A stretch of DNA of 64,000 nucleotides from CAYUVA01 sp964448115 [NCBI: uncultured bacterium] (GCA_964448115.1 CAYUVA010000001.1:1-64000); one strand, 5' to 3'. Positions 46,139 to 54,307 are shown, numbered from the stretch's first letter. The notes: generated by a model from the sequence alone, not told the origin. Program-made: numbers and translations.

Positions 46139-46921
46139 TTAAGCTGGGGGAATTTTGTCCCACTCTTCGAGTAAACTCTGCAAGTGAATAATCCACTTTT
46201 CAATAAACTCTGCTGACTGACCAACCGCCTTCCGCGGATCTAAGGTCGATATTACACCCGTTTGAGTTATCCGCTTAGTTCGGGCCGGGAGACACGCGTC
46301 TAAAAGGGATCGCTTTATGGAATCACTGGGAGTGCCAAGTAGCGATTTAATGTGAGGTTGCAGATCCTTGGATGGCTCAAGGTGTTTTAGAGCACTGCGA
46401 TCAACTAACTCAGGCAATAGTGTGAGAACAAAGTCAGTTTCAGAATGACCAGCATGAATGTCTAAATCCTCATATCTTCGCTTAAGGATTGAGTAGGGGG
46501 GTTCAGGTATGACTATCTGGACTCCTTCATGACTTAGAGCAATCTGCTGGCGAGCAAGCTGCAGCGTAGGGATATTGCCACCGTGGTGGTTTATCCATAG
46601 GAAGCGCTTTAAGCCGTGTAATATAAGAGATTCTGTCAACTCCATAAGCAGTTTGAGTAGAGTCTCTGAGGAAATTGAAATAGTCCCCGGCCAATCGGCA
46701 TGGTGAAAACTGACCCCAAATGGGATGGCCGGCAGGAGAATTGCTCGGCACTGTTCGCATAATAAACGACATATTACCTCCGCACCCAGATAGTCTGTAC
46801 CTAGAGGTAGATGAGGACCATGCTGCTCTATTGAGCCTAATGGAAGAACTCCAACTACTTGTTTCTCTTTCTCAAGGATCTCTCGGAGTTGCATGGTTGT
46901 TAACTTCGTGAGCTCAATCAT
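46139..46921 (-). CDS. Creatininase-family peptidase, MftE-like role
   Basis: A 260-residue creatininase-family protein. The two-metal motif is visible: GSIEQHGPHLPLGTD (Glu 32, His 34, Asp 43), WINHHGGN near 109-116, and HAGHSETD (Glu 161). In mycofactocin synthesis the creatininase homologue MftE cuts the modified C-terminal fragment off the precursor after radical SAM chemistry. Here the gene overlaps the SPASM maturase by 8 bp, supporting the same job for the Cys-rich peptide. It could also be an unrelated amidohydrolase. Confidence 0.85.
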   Translation of the reverse strand: MIELTKLTTMQLREILEKEKQVVGVLPLGSIEQHGPHLPLGTDYLGAEVICRLLCEQCRAILLPAIPFGVSFHHADWPGTISISSETLLKLLMELTESLILHGLKRFLWINHHGGNIPTLQLARQQIALSHEGVQIVIPEPPYSILKRRYEDLDIHAGHSETDFVLTLLPELVDRSALKHLEPSKDLQPHIKSLLGTPSDSIKRSLLDACLPARTKRITQTGVISTLDPRKAVGQSAEFIEKWIIHLQSLLEEWDKIPPA

Positions 46922-47987
46922 CAGTTAAATGACTATCGCTATGTTTCAGGTAAAAACACTGGGGATCTTCGTCCATAACATCTTGCGTTCTTGAGAAAGC
47001 AACCGCTCGACACCCGCCACAGAGAGCTACAAGGTCGCATCCATGGCATCGACCTTTAAGGTTATACTTGTTTCGAATCTTCCATAGAAGTTCGGATCCG
47101 TACCAGATCTTGAATATCGTGTCTGTCCTCAAATTCCCAATGGGAATCGGTAGCCGTCGACAAGGTAAAACGCTCAAGTCTGGCATGATAGTCATAGCAT
47201 CCAGACCAATAGAGCAACTCGCCCCCAACTGCAAAGTCGCTGGTAGATGGGACTGAGCCTTTGTGTGATTAGGATCCAGAGCAGCCCAAAGGGGGCGAAA
47301 CTTGAGGACCTTGAGGTTGCTACCAGAAGCATGGAGAATCTTTGAAGCCTGCCAAATGTCTAAATATGTATTCATAAGCTCGGATGCATTTAATATCTCT
47401 GTGCTTAAATGCTCACCTCTGCCGATGGGTACAAGCCGCTCTATGCTGATGCTGTCACAACCATAATCTCTGGCAAGCTCCAAGATGTCTCTTACCTGAT
47501 GTCTGTTGGATCGGAATAGCGTGAACATGATGCTGGTTGTAACTCCAGCATTTCGTAACGAGTTTAGGGCGGACAGGGCTTTTCTAAAAGTACCATTCCC
47601 TCGAATGGCATCGTGTACCTCCTCCGTCGCTCCGTCTAGTGATATTTGGATTCTTCGCAGGTGTGTAAAAGCCCTGCAACTCTTAGCTGTCCAATCGTCT
47701 ATAAGGATACCGTTCGAGAGAATATCGAAGAAGTCAAGCCATGGCTCATCATCAAGTCTCCTCAAAAGGTCATAAAGGTTTCTGATCAGGAACGGTTCTC
47801 CACCAGTCACTGCCACGCGCCCAGGTAAACGCCATTTCATCAAGGCTGTGCTGATGCGAGAAAGTACTAAGTTGAAATCGTCCAAGCTGATCGTGTCTTG
47901 ATAACCGTCACTATTCTGGTAGCAATGTTTGCAACGAAGATTACAGCTCTCCGTGAGGTGCCATTGAAAGTAAAACCGCCTTTCCAT
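46914..47987 (-). CDS. Radical SAM/SPASM peptide maturase
   Basis: A 357-residue enzyme. Its N-terminus has the SAM/iron-sulfur motif ESCNLRCKHC (Cys 15, 19, 22), then VAVTGGEPFLI, ILSNGILI and RRIQISLDGATEEVHD. The C-terminal SPASM domain keeps its Cys set (ASCSIG, VLPCRRL, CHGCDLVALCGGC, DPQC), expected to bind two auxiliary clusters. Family relatives include PqqE, MftC and sactipeptide or thioether maturases. It starts directly at the stop of the cyclase-like gene and is the best candidate to modify the CxxCxxCxxC core. Confidence 0.92.
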   Translation of the reverse strand: MERRFYFQWHLTESCNLRCKHCYQNSDGYQDTISLDDFNLVLSRISTALMKWRLPGRVAVTGGEPFLIRNLYDLLRRLDDEPWLDFFDILSNGILIDDWTAKSCRAFTHLRRIQISLDGATEEVHDAIRGNGTFRKALSALNSLRNAGVTTSIMFTLFRSNRHQVRDILELARDYGCDSISIERLVPIGRGEHLSTEILNASELMNTYLDIWQASKILHASGSNLKVLKFRPLWAALDPNHTKAQSHLPATLQLGASCSIGLDAMTIMPDLSVLPCRRLPIPIGNLRTDTIFKIWYGSELLWKIRNKYNLKGRCHGCDLVALCGGCRAVAFSRTQDVMDEDPQCFYLKHSDSHLTDD

Positions 47988-48800
47988 CTATTCCTCTTTT
48001 CGCGACATAAGGAGTGCTCTCCATGCCCAAGCAGAACCCTCATCTATGTGATGGCATTGCCAAAGTCCAAATGGTTTTTGAGTTTCACAGAGGAATCGAA
48101 TTCCAGCTTTACACACTGCTTCCATCTTCAAGCTCGAGTTGTAGTTCAAAGCGAGGATTGCCAATCCAGTGTAAAGTGTCTGGGAACCAATGGGATGACC
48201 ATTCCAAGGCGCCCAACCGCCATCTGCCTCTCTTTGATCAGCTAGCCAACCTTGGAGTCCTGGAACATCTGGATGGTCTTTATTGAGTGCGAGGATCACA
48301 TAAGCCGCCTTGTAGTTGGCACATAGTCCTCCCGTGCTTGATTGCAGTTCCTTTTGCCATTCGTCAAGCAACCATATTTGTGTGGTTCGTAGGATCATAT
48401 TGGGAAAAAGCATTCCTATCAGGCAAGTCACTGGAATCCTTGACATGTCTCGTCTTGACCTACCCCAGGCTCCGTTGCTATGACGGTCACTCTCTAAATT
48501 CTCCAAAGCTCGTTGAAGCAAGTCTTGCTCGCCAATCTCCTTGAAAAACGCAGCGCACCATAAAGTATCTACGGTATCTGCCCACCCTCCGTCAGCATGT
48601 TGACGCTGGGTAAGAAGATTTGTGATTCTTTGTTGCAAGCATAATGGGATATTGATTCCGCCGAGAGATAGAAGACACGCTAGACGTGCAACCCGGAGTG
48701 TTTCTATCTGCTTCCATGTCATCTCCTGTAGTAAATGAAATAAGGCTATCGAAGAACGGTGGATAGCCAAGTCAACGGGATTGGTTAATTCCCTTGGCAT
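47988..48800 (-). CDS. Squalene-cyclase/prenyltransferase-repeat protein
   Basis: ATG 48800 (MPRELTNPVDLAIHRSSIAL) is the first good start after the precursor stop; an in-frame extension overlaps the precursor gene and is rejected. The 270-residue product is all-helical with four terpenoid-cyclase-type repeats: RQHADGGWADTVDTLW, SDRHSNGAWGRSR, DQREADGGWAPWNGH and CETQKPFGLWQCH. No DxDD or aspartate-rich catalytic motif is seen, and it is less than half a real triterpene cyclase, so it may bind the peptide instead. Its place between precursor and SPASM maturase is unusual. Confidence 0.75.
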   Translation of the reverse strand: MPRELTNPVDLAIHRSSIALFHLLQEMTWKQIETLRVARLACLLSLGGINIPLCLQQRITNLLTQRQHADGGWADTVDTLWCAAFFKEIGEQDLLQRALENLESDRHSNGAWGRSRRDMSRIPVTCLIGMLFPNMILRTTQIWLLDEWQKELQSSTGGLCANYKAAYVILALNKDHPDVPGLQGWLADQREADGGWAPWNGHPIGSQTLYTGLAILALNYNSSLKMEAVCKAGIRFLCETQKPFGLWQCHHIDEGSAWAWRALLMSRKEE

Positions 48801-48876
48801 CTCAGTTGTATAGACTAATATAAAACTAGACTTGTTAATGGAGCTTTTATGTACACCAATATTATATGTATGTTTG

Positions 48877-49053
48877 TTAATTGCATCCGTGGCAGTTGGT
48901 GCACCCAAAGCACCAGTTACCATTGTTGAAGCTCTCCCAGATTTCCTGAGGGAATAGAAGCCCTTCTTGCTTTTCGAGAACTGGAGTCTCGAACTTGAAT
49001 TTAGGTTCTTCCTTGACTGCCTCGCTAGTGGCTTGGAGTTCATATTCTTTCAT
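48877..49053 (-). CDS. RiPP precursor peptide with C-terminal CxxCxxCxxC core
   Basis: A 58-residue ORF starting at ATG 49053 with a strong AGGAGG site six bases upstream, overlapping the PqqD-like stop by 4 bp (ATGA). The leader is hydrophilic and Glu/Lys-rich (MKEYELQATSEAVKEE), followed by FKFETPVLEKQEGLLFPQEI and then WESFNNG. The last 12 residues WCFGCTNCHGCN place Cys at 48, 51, 54 and 57, exactly every third residue, with a His and Trp. The codon structure, ribosome site and setting leave little doubt it is a peptide gene; the final chemistry (thioether, metal site or cofactor) is unknown. It overlaps the unused 5' extension of the cyclase-like gene. Confidence 0.9.
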   Translation of the reverse strand: MKEYELQATSEAVKEEPKFKFETPVLEKQEGLLFPQEIWESFNNGNWCFGCTNCHGCN

Positions 49054-49436
49054 GGTTTTCCTCCTGTCTTGTTTATTAGTATAGCTAATTCTACACTCTT
49101 CTTCAATAGTTCCATAAGGTCTCCGACAGCTGAGTTAGGCAAGTTCTTGCACCGTAAACCGAATCTCTCTAGGGCAGACTTAAAGGAGCAAGCTTGCTGG
49201 AAACACATAAGGAACTGAAAGGATGTCTCATTTAGCTTGAAGTAGTCCCCAGATGCTGTATTGAAGCACCAGTATTGTTTTTCTCGTAGCGAGAGCTCCT
49301 GTAGAATAATATCGTTGCTCAGTTCATAGGTATCATTTGAATTGATGCTTTTCTCTCGCTGGTAGTCTATCTCTTTTTCCATAGTTCTGTCCGAAATTCT
49401 CTGTAACTTCGTTATCCTAATATCTAAATACATCAT
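49050..49436 (-). CDS. PqqD-like RiPP recognition protein
   Basis: Up to 128 residues; ATG 49382 would give 110. It carries the PqqD/RRE pattern: DIILQELSLREKQYWCFNTASGDYFKLNETSFQFLMCFQ, then SALERFGL and a C-terminal DLMELLKKSVELAIL helix. In PQQ, mycofactocin and similar pathways such proteins hold the leader peptide for the radical SAM enzyme. It heads the operon and is translationally coupled to the precursor. A -35/-10 pair overlapping the longer 5' end favours the shorter start. Confidence 0.85.
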   Translation of the reverse strand: MMYLDIRITKLQRISDRTMEKEIDYQREKSINSNDTYELSNDIILQELSLREKQYWCFNTASGDYFKLNETSFQFLMCFQQACSFKSALERFGLRCKNLPNSAVGDLMELLKKSVELAILINKTGGKP

Positions 49437-49453
49437 TCAATCTCTCATGTCAA
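49425..49453 (-). promoter_or_regulatory. Candidate promoter of the RiPP operon
   Basis: TTGACA on the minus strand (49448-49453) is followed after 17 bases by TATTTA (49425-49430). The -35 box is perfect and the -10 weak (3 of 6). If used, transcription begins inside the long form of the PqqD-like ORF, so translation would start at 49382. Confidence 0.4.
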
Positions 49454-49876
49454 GGGGTAATCTCGTCTTCTGTGATTCAGACAGTAAACGGGGCATAACT
49501 TCTTGATATTCATAATGCGCCTGTGTCTGCTTAAAAAATGAACAGGGCAACTTTAATATATAAAAACCAAAACTTGGATCCAGAGCCTCCGATAGCGAAA
49601 ATGATGGTAAATCGAGATAACAATCCCCAGAAAATCACACACAAATTGAAAAAGTGCCCAGCTCTATGACTTAATGCCTAGAAGACCTGAAAATACCTTG
49701 CGACACTAAGATAAAGTAGTGGATACCCTCCCTAGGAAATGTCTTTTGTATCCCTCAACCATTGTCGTCTCTGGAAACCTTCCCTGTTCCTTGAATATCT
49801 GCGACTTGTTCCACGGGATATTCCGCGGCTGCTATGATGGCTCTTAGTCTAAGGACAAGTTTTGATTCCTTAGTTG
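49437..49876 (-). other. Upstream region of the RiPP operon
   Basis: AT-rich near the operon and becoming GC-richer toward the beta-lactamase gene. It holds the candidate operon promoter and a transposase-like relic. No other gene is seen. Confidence 0.4.
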
Positions 49877-49890
49877 CTAGTATAATGCAT
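49755..49890 (-). pseudogene. Transposase N-terminal (HTH) relic
   Basis: A minus-strand frame, overlapping the end of the beta-lactamase gene in another frame, reads ILATKESKLVLRLRAIIAAA, then EYPVEQVADIQGTGKVSRDD and stops. This resembles the first helix-turn-helix of IS630-like transposases (RLVLRxRxIxxAAE..xxxIAxxxG). Only the N-terminal part is left. It marks the right edge of the AT-rich RiPP island. Confidence 0.35.
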
Positions 49891-51433
49891 TCAATCTTGA
49901 TGGTTCCAAATTCCGTATCCGCCTGGGGAGATCTTGTAGATGCCTGTTGAATTCCTCCCCTGAGATCATGTATCGCTTCATATTAGGCGTTACTGCTCCC
50001 TCCTCGACTCGCTTGGCAACGCCTGCCCTGGTCGCGGCATACTCAGCAAGGTCGCTATCCTGGTAAGGGAAGAAGGTAACCGTCAGCGTGGCTGCATCGA
50101 AGTAGTTGAAGTAAAATGTGTCCGCTGCGTACTGATATAACTGCGTCTTCCATCCCCTCCTGTCCACGAAGTGAATCCAGAGCCTGTTTTGCATGTCCAT
50201 GTAAACCTCGACCCTGCCGAACTCGTAGGGATCGAAATAGTCCCCCGTGTAAATGCCCCAGGTAGAAGGTGGTGTGGAGTAGTCCGGCGGCTCTGTATCC
50301 GGCAAATCGAGAAAGATATCGAGCGCCTTTGCTGCCACCTCGCCGGGATCGTGATTATAAGTGTTTAGCATGACTACGACCCCGAAGTCCTTTTCCGGCA
50401 CCATCCACATGCTGGTCAGGAAACCGTATATCCCGCCATCATGCATGACAACGTGCTCTCCCTTGTAATCGTAGGACATCAAGCCGTAGCCATAATAGTA
50501 TCCTGGTATCATGCGGGTGAATACATGACCCATGGTCATCTCCCGTACCGATTCTGGGCTGAGCACATCAGCGCCATCAGCCAGGAGCATCTCGAAGAAT
50601 CGCGCCATATCCTTTGCGGACGAGAAAAGCAAGCCGGGCGGCCATGCCAGTGCGCAATCGTAGCTATCCGGCTCCCAGTATTCGACCTGGTTCCCATGAA
50701 ATATATGTCCTGTGGCTGAGTCCCTCATGGCAGCCTCGCTTGCATCATAGGTAACATCGATCATCCCACAGGGGGTGAAGATCAGCTCATCCATGGTCTG
50801 TTTATATGGCGCGCTGTACATCTCCTCTGCGATAAGCCCCAGCAGGCTATAGCCGAGATTGCTGTAGTTCCAGAGCCTGCCTGGCGGGGACCATAGCGGG
50901 AAATTGGGATGCTCGTGGAACCAGCGCGATAAGGCTCCATCGTCGGTATCGCACCAGATCTCTATATAATCAGGGATGCCGGATGTATGCGTCATGCAGT
51001 TCCAGACCGATACGCTCGAAGGGTCATCAGGGTCGAGATCGAAGTATGGTACATAGTCGGTTACCGGTCGCTTCACATCTATCAATCCCTGCTCGACCAG
51101 GCGCATAATAGCTGCACAAACCAGCATCTTATTGGTGGAGCCGCCTCTGAACAGGGTATCCTCGGTGACCGGATCACTGTCTCCATAGCGCTTGATGCCG
51201 ACCCCAGCCGAGAATGACAGCTTGCCTTCGATGATCACCGCAATGGAAGCTCCCGGGAAGGAGCTTGCCTGTGCCCTTTGCTTCACATAAGCCAGGAATT
51301 CTTCCCACTTGACCTGCCAGGGATCTTCTTGTCCATCATCCCCATCATCCTTTGAGCAAGCGACTAGCAGGGCTATGGCTGCGATCAAAAATACGAGCAA
51401 CAGCTTAGATAAAGCCTTGGCTGGGTTATTCAT
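49877..51433 (-). CDS. Serine beta-lactamase-fold lipoprotein
   Basis: ATG 51433 gives 518 residues; an upstream GTG/ATG extension is less likely. The N-terminus KLLLVFLIAAIALLVAC ends in a lipobox with Cys 26, followed by an Asp/Gly linker. The catalytic STNK (Ser 99, Lys 102) and YSN (LWNYSNLGYS) motifs of class C beta-lactamase / DD-peptidase-like enzymes are present, and HDGGIYGF near 320 is the third (HxG) motif. A small C-terminal beta domain follows. It is likely an outer-surface esterase or peptidase; antibiotic resistance should not be assumed. Confidence 0.87.
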   Translation of the reverse strand: MNNPAKALSKLLLVFLIAAIALLVACSKDDGDDGQEDPWQVKWEEFLAYVKQRAQASSFPGASIAVIIEGKLSFSAGVGIKRYGDSDPVTEDTLFRGGSTNKMLVCAAIMRLVEQGLIDVKRPVTDYVPYFDLDPDDPSSVSVWNCMTHTSGIPDYIEIWCDTDDGALSRWFHEHPNFPLWSPPGRLWNYSNLGYSLLGLIAEEMYSAPYKQTMDELIFTPCGMIDVTYDASEAAMRDSATGHIFHGNQVEYWEPDSYDCALAWPPGLLFSSAKDMARFFEMLLADGADVLSPESVREMTMGHVFTRMIPGYYYGYGLMSYDYKGEHVVMHDGGIYGFLTSMWMVPEKDFGVVVMLNTYNHDPGEVAAKALDIFLDLPDTEPPDYSTPPSTWGIYTGDYFDPYEFGRVEVYMDMQNRLWIHFVDRRGWKTQLYQYAADTFYFNYFDAATLTVTFFPYQDSDLAEYAATRAGVAKRVEEGAVTPNMKRYMISGEEFNRHLQDLPRRIRNLEPSRLNALY

Positions 51434-51672
51434 TTTGGCTTCGCCGGTTAGAGTTACCATTTGATTTTCCGGTTATATTCTATTCATTGGTGGCAAACAA
51501 AATCAAGCTGGTTTCCTGGTCTGGGTTGACATCACCTGGTCAAGGATGGGATAAATTACTGATTTTGAAGTCGAAATAGGCTCGATTGCCCCAGATGTTC
51601 CAGGGAAATCAAAAATTCTTGGCAAACTTCAAGAATGAAAAAACTGCTTTAATTACAAGCACTTAGTGGCAA

Positions 51673-51688
51673 TGTTCCACATGGAACA
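51673..51688. other. parS-like palindrome
   Basis: TGTTCCACATGGAACA has perfect 7-base arms around CA, and differs by one base from a TGTTCCACGTGGAACA ParB-binding parS site. It is intergenic, 18 bp from the end of the small gene at 51707. On the plus strand it is followed by a T-run, so a hairpin terminator is the alternative. Confidence 0.45.
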
Positions 51689-51706
51689 TTTTTGTAGGAT
51701 AGCTGC

Positions 51707-51889
51707 CTAGCGCTTGGGATTTTTGCCGAGCGCCTTAGCGGTGCGCTGAACGATCGCATTGGTCTCCTTATGCCGCTGGATGATCTCAAGCCCGACGCTT
51801 GATCTTGCCAGTGAAAGACAAAGACGGCGCAGTTGTTCTACCTGCCTTAATCTACTAGTTACCGCAGCCGAGCTCATATCAATCTTCAT
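51707..51889 (-). CDS. Small partner of a nucleotidyltransferase (possible antitoxin)
   Basis: ATG 51889 gives 60 residues (MKIDMSSAAVTSRLRQVEQL, later SVGLEIIQRHKETNAIVQRT), helical and basic. It overlaps the 3' end of the nucleotidyltransferase gene by 11 bp on the same strand. The family is not recognised; the pairing suggests a toxin-antitoxin-like or regulatory partner. Confidence 0.6.
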   Translation of the reverse strand: MKIDMSSAAVTSRLRQVEQLRRLCLSLARSSVGLEIIQRHKETNAIVQRTAKALGKNPKR

Positions 51890-52343
51890 CGAGAATACTC
51901 CCCAGATACTCGATGTCATCCTTGTCCTGCCCGCTACCGCGTAGTGATTTCATCAAAATCAATCCCTTTGGAGATAGGATGCTAATAACACCATTCTCCC
52001 ATTCCACGATTCTTCGCCCATCCCAGGCTGATTTAATCGCTTTGGTTACTGGTAGTACATCTAAAATCAATGTTTCCCCTGAGCCAGGGGCAGCCTTCCA
52101 GAAACGGTAGATTATGACCTTACCATTATGGAAGCTCAACCGTGGTGTGCTTTTAGTGTATCCCAGGTCCTGGACAGTTTTACTCAATTCATCAATCGAT
52201 TTAGGCTCAACCATGATGTCGATGTCCAGCGTTGCTCTCGGCATCGCATATATAGCCATAGCCAATCCCCCGCAAAGAGCATACTCAATCCCTTTTTCAT
52301 CAAGCCTAGAAATTATGCCTTGCAGCTCATCGATAATATCCAT
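51879..52343 (-). CDS. Nucleotidyltransferase-fold protein (AbiEii/MNT-like)
   Basis: A 154-residue protein with the nucleotidyltransferase pattern EYALCGGLAMAIYAMPRATLDIDIMVE: GG followed by a DxD (TLDIDIM), and the later acidic residue in TLILDVLPVT. Its C-terminal part, GLILMKSLRGSGQDKDDIEYL, is usual in this group. It may transfer nucleotides to tRNA or proteins as a toxin. AAGG precedes the ATG. It pairs with the 60-residue gene downstream. Confidence 0.8.
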   Translation of the reverse strand: MDIIDELQGIISRLDEKGIEYALCGGLAMAIYAMPRATLDIDIMVEPKSIDELSKTVQDLGYTKSTPRLSFHNGKVIIYRFWKAAPGSGETLILDVLPVTKAIKSAWDGRRIVEWENGVISILSPKGLILMKSLRGSGQDKDDIEYLGSILDED

Positions 52344-52450
52344 AGTTACCTTGCTTGATTAGAGAATATGAGCCTCTTCTATTAGCCATGATTATACTAA
52401 AAATACTACAGAATATATACTCTCCTTAAAGATTTTATGCAGTATGAATA

Positions 52451-52966
52451 TTAGTAGCTCACCAGCGAATGAACCTTGTAGTCCTTGAGCTTGTCTCTCC
52501 CCTTTAGAAAGTCCAGCTCAATGACGAACAGTATCTCCACCACCTTGCCACCGAGCTTTTTCACTAGATTAGCAGTAGCAGCCATAGTGCCACCAGTAGC
52601 CAACAGGTCATCGATTAGCAATACCTTATCGCCAGGGACAATCGCATCCTCATGTATCTCCAAAGAGGCGGTGCCATATTCGAGGCTATACGATTCCTTT
52701 ACCGTCTTCCAGGGCAGCTTCCCCGCCTTGCGGGCGACAATTAAGCCAGCACCCAGGTTAAGCGCAACCGGAGCAGCAAAGATAAAGCCCCTGGACTCGA
52801 TCCCAAGAACCTTAGTGATTCCCGAATCCCGGTGTCGATCGGTAAATAGATCGATCACGGACTTGAATGCATCGTGATCCAATAAAACCGGAGTGATATC
52901 CTTGAAGATGATCCCCTCGATGGGGAAATCGGGTACATCCCGGATCAATTTGGCTATCTTTTCCAT
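52451..52966 (-). CDS. apt: Adenine phosphoribosyltransferase
   Basis: A 171-residue type I phosphoribosyltransferase. It has the APT opening IRDVPDFPIEGIIFKDITPVL, then GIESRGFIFAAPVAL and RKAGKLPWKT, and the PRPP motif VLLIDDLLATGGTMAA. It salvages adenine to AMP. An AGGAG site precedes the ATG. It lies 63 bp from serS on the same strand. Confidence 0.97.
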   Translation of the reverse strand: MEKIAKLIRDVPDFPIEGIIFKDITPVLLDHDAFKSVIDLFTDRHRDSGITKVLGIESRGFIFAAPVALNLGAGLIVARKAGKLPWKTVKESYSLEYGTASLEIHEDAIVPGDKVLLIDDLLATGGTMAATANLVKKLGGKVVEILFVIELDFLKGRDKLKDYKVHSLVSY

Positions 52967-53029
52967 TCATATCTCCTTGAAAACAAAGGGTTATCTGGCG
53001 AATTATCGAATTGTGCGTTCTCCTGGCAT

Positions 53030-54307
53030 CTATGGCTTAGCGATAATCTCCCTTCCACCCACGAATGGACGCAACGCCTTCGGTATCACCACTGATCCAT
53101 CCTCCTGCTGGTAGTTCTCTAGTATTGCCACAAATGTTCTCCCAACTGCCAGACCAGAGCCATTGAGCGTATGTACCAGCTCGGTTTTCCTTCCATTCGA
53201 TGGCCTGAAGCGCATCATGCAGCGCCGCGCCTGAAAATCGGTGAAGTTGCTGCACGAGGAGATCTCTCGGTACCTGTTCTGAGAGGGGATCCAGACCTCC
53301 AGGTCATAGGTCTTTGCCGCGGAGAAGCCCATGTCCCCGGAGGCGAGCACTACCACCCGGTAGGGTAGATCCAGCCTCTGCAATATATCCTCCGCATCAG
53401 CGGTCAAAGACTCCAGCTCATCAAAGCTATAATCCGGATGCGCCAGCTTGACCAGCTCCACCTTGTTGAACTGGTGTTGGCGGATAAGCCCCTTCACATC
53501 CTTGCCGTAACTACCTGCCTCGCGACGAAAACAGGGCGTATAGGCGCAATACTTGATGGGCAGATCATCCTCAAGGAGAATCTCGTCTCGATGGATGTTG
53601 GTAAGCGGCACCTCGGCGGTAGGGATCAGGTAATATTCGGGATCGATAGTCTTGAACATGTCCCCTTCCAGCTTCGGTATCTGACCGGTTCCGAACATGG
53701 ATTCATAGTTAGCCAAGAAAGGGGGCAGAACCTCCGTGTAACCATGTTCGGTGGTATGTACATGGAGGAAAAAGTTGATCAACCCCCTCTCCAGCATAGC
53801 CCCCATGCCCTTGTACAGGGCGAACCTGGCTCCAGCCAGCTTGGCGGCGCGCTCCATGTCGAGGATGTCCAGAGCCTTGCCAAGCTCGACATGGTCCTTT
53901 ACATCGAAGTCGAACCTTCTCGGCTCGCCCCAGCGCCTGAGCTCCAGGTTCGATCCCTCGTCTGCGCCAAGCGGTACATCGCCGGAGGGGACATTGGGAA
54001 TCTTGTACAATAGCTCACTGAAATGCTGCTCGATCTCGCGCAGCTCCCCTTCCAGCTCCTTTAGCTGTTTATTCACCTGGCGCATCATGGCAATCTTGTC
54101 TGAGGCATCCTGCTTCGCTTTCTTGAGCGATGCTATCTCCTCGGAGACGAAGTTCCTTTGATGGCGCAGATCCTCGACCTTGCGGAGGGTCTTTTTCCGG
54201 TCAGCATTTTGCTGGATGAACTCATCGAGCAATGTCAGGTCGCAACGATGCTGTAGCCTATGTCTCAAGGCTTCGAGGTTCTCCTCTATGTATCTGGGAT
54301 CGAGCAT
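53030..54307 (-). CDS. serS: Seryl-tRNA synthetase
   Basis: A 425-residue class II synthetase. The N-terminal coiled-coil arm (residues 1-110, [17 protein letters not shown] and [19 protein letters not shown]) is the tRNA-binding hairpin. Motif 2 is [27 protein letters not shown] and the motif 3 region is [20 protein letters not shown]. The length is normal. No T-box or other leader was recognised upstream. Confidence 0.98.
   Translation of the reverse strand: MLDPRYIEENLEALRHRLQHRCDLTLLDEFIQQNADRKKTLRKVEDLRHQRNFVSEEIASLKKAKQDASDKIAMMRQVNKQLKELEGELREIEQHFSELLYKIPNVPSGDVPLGADEGSNLELRRWGEPRRFDFDVKDHVELGKALDILDMERAAKLAGARFALYKGMGAMLERGLINFFLHVHTTEHGYTEVLPPFLANYESMFGTGQIPKLEGDMFKTIDPEYYLIPTAEVPLTNIHRDEILLEDDLPIKYCAYTPCFRREAGSYGKDVKGLIRQHQFNKVELVKLAHPDYSFDELESLTADAEDILQRLDLPYRVVVLASGDMGFSAAKTYDLEVWIPSQNRYREISSCSNFTDFQARRCMMRFRPSNGRKTELVHTLNGSGLAVGRTFVAILENYQQEDGSVVIPKALRPFVGGREIIAKP

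Noticed and set aside
48801-49043. N-terminal extension of the cyclase-like protein
   Set aside because: It lies over the Cys-rich precursor gene in another frame and is Ser/Lys-rich without structure; the precursor has a perfect ribosome site.
49807-49825. Second parS-like site (TGTTCCACGGG)
   Set aside because: Only the left arm matches; the right arm is unrelated.
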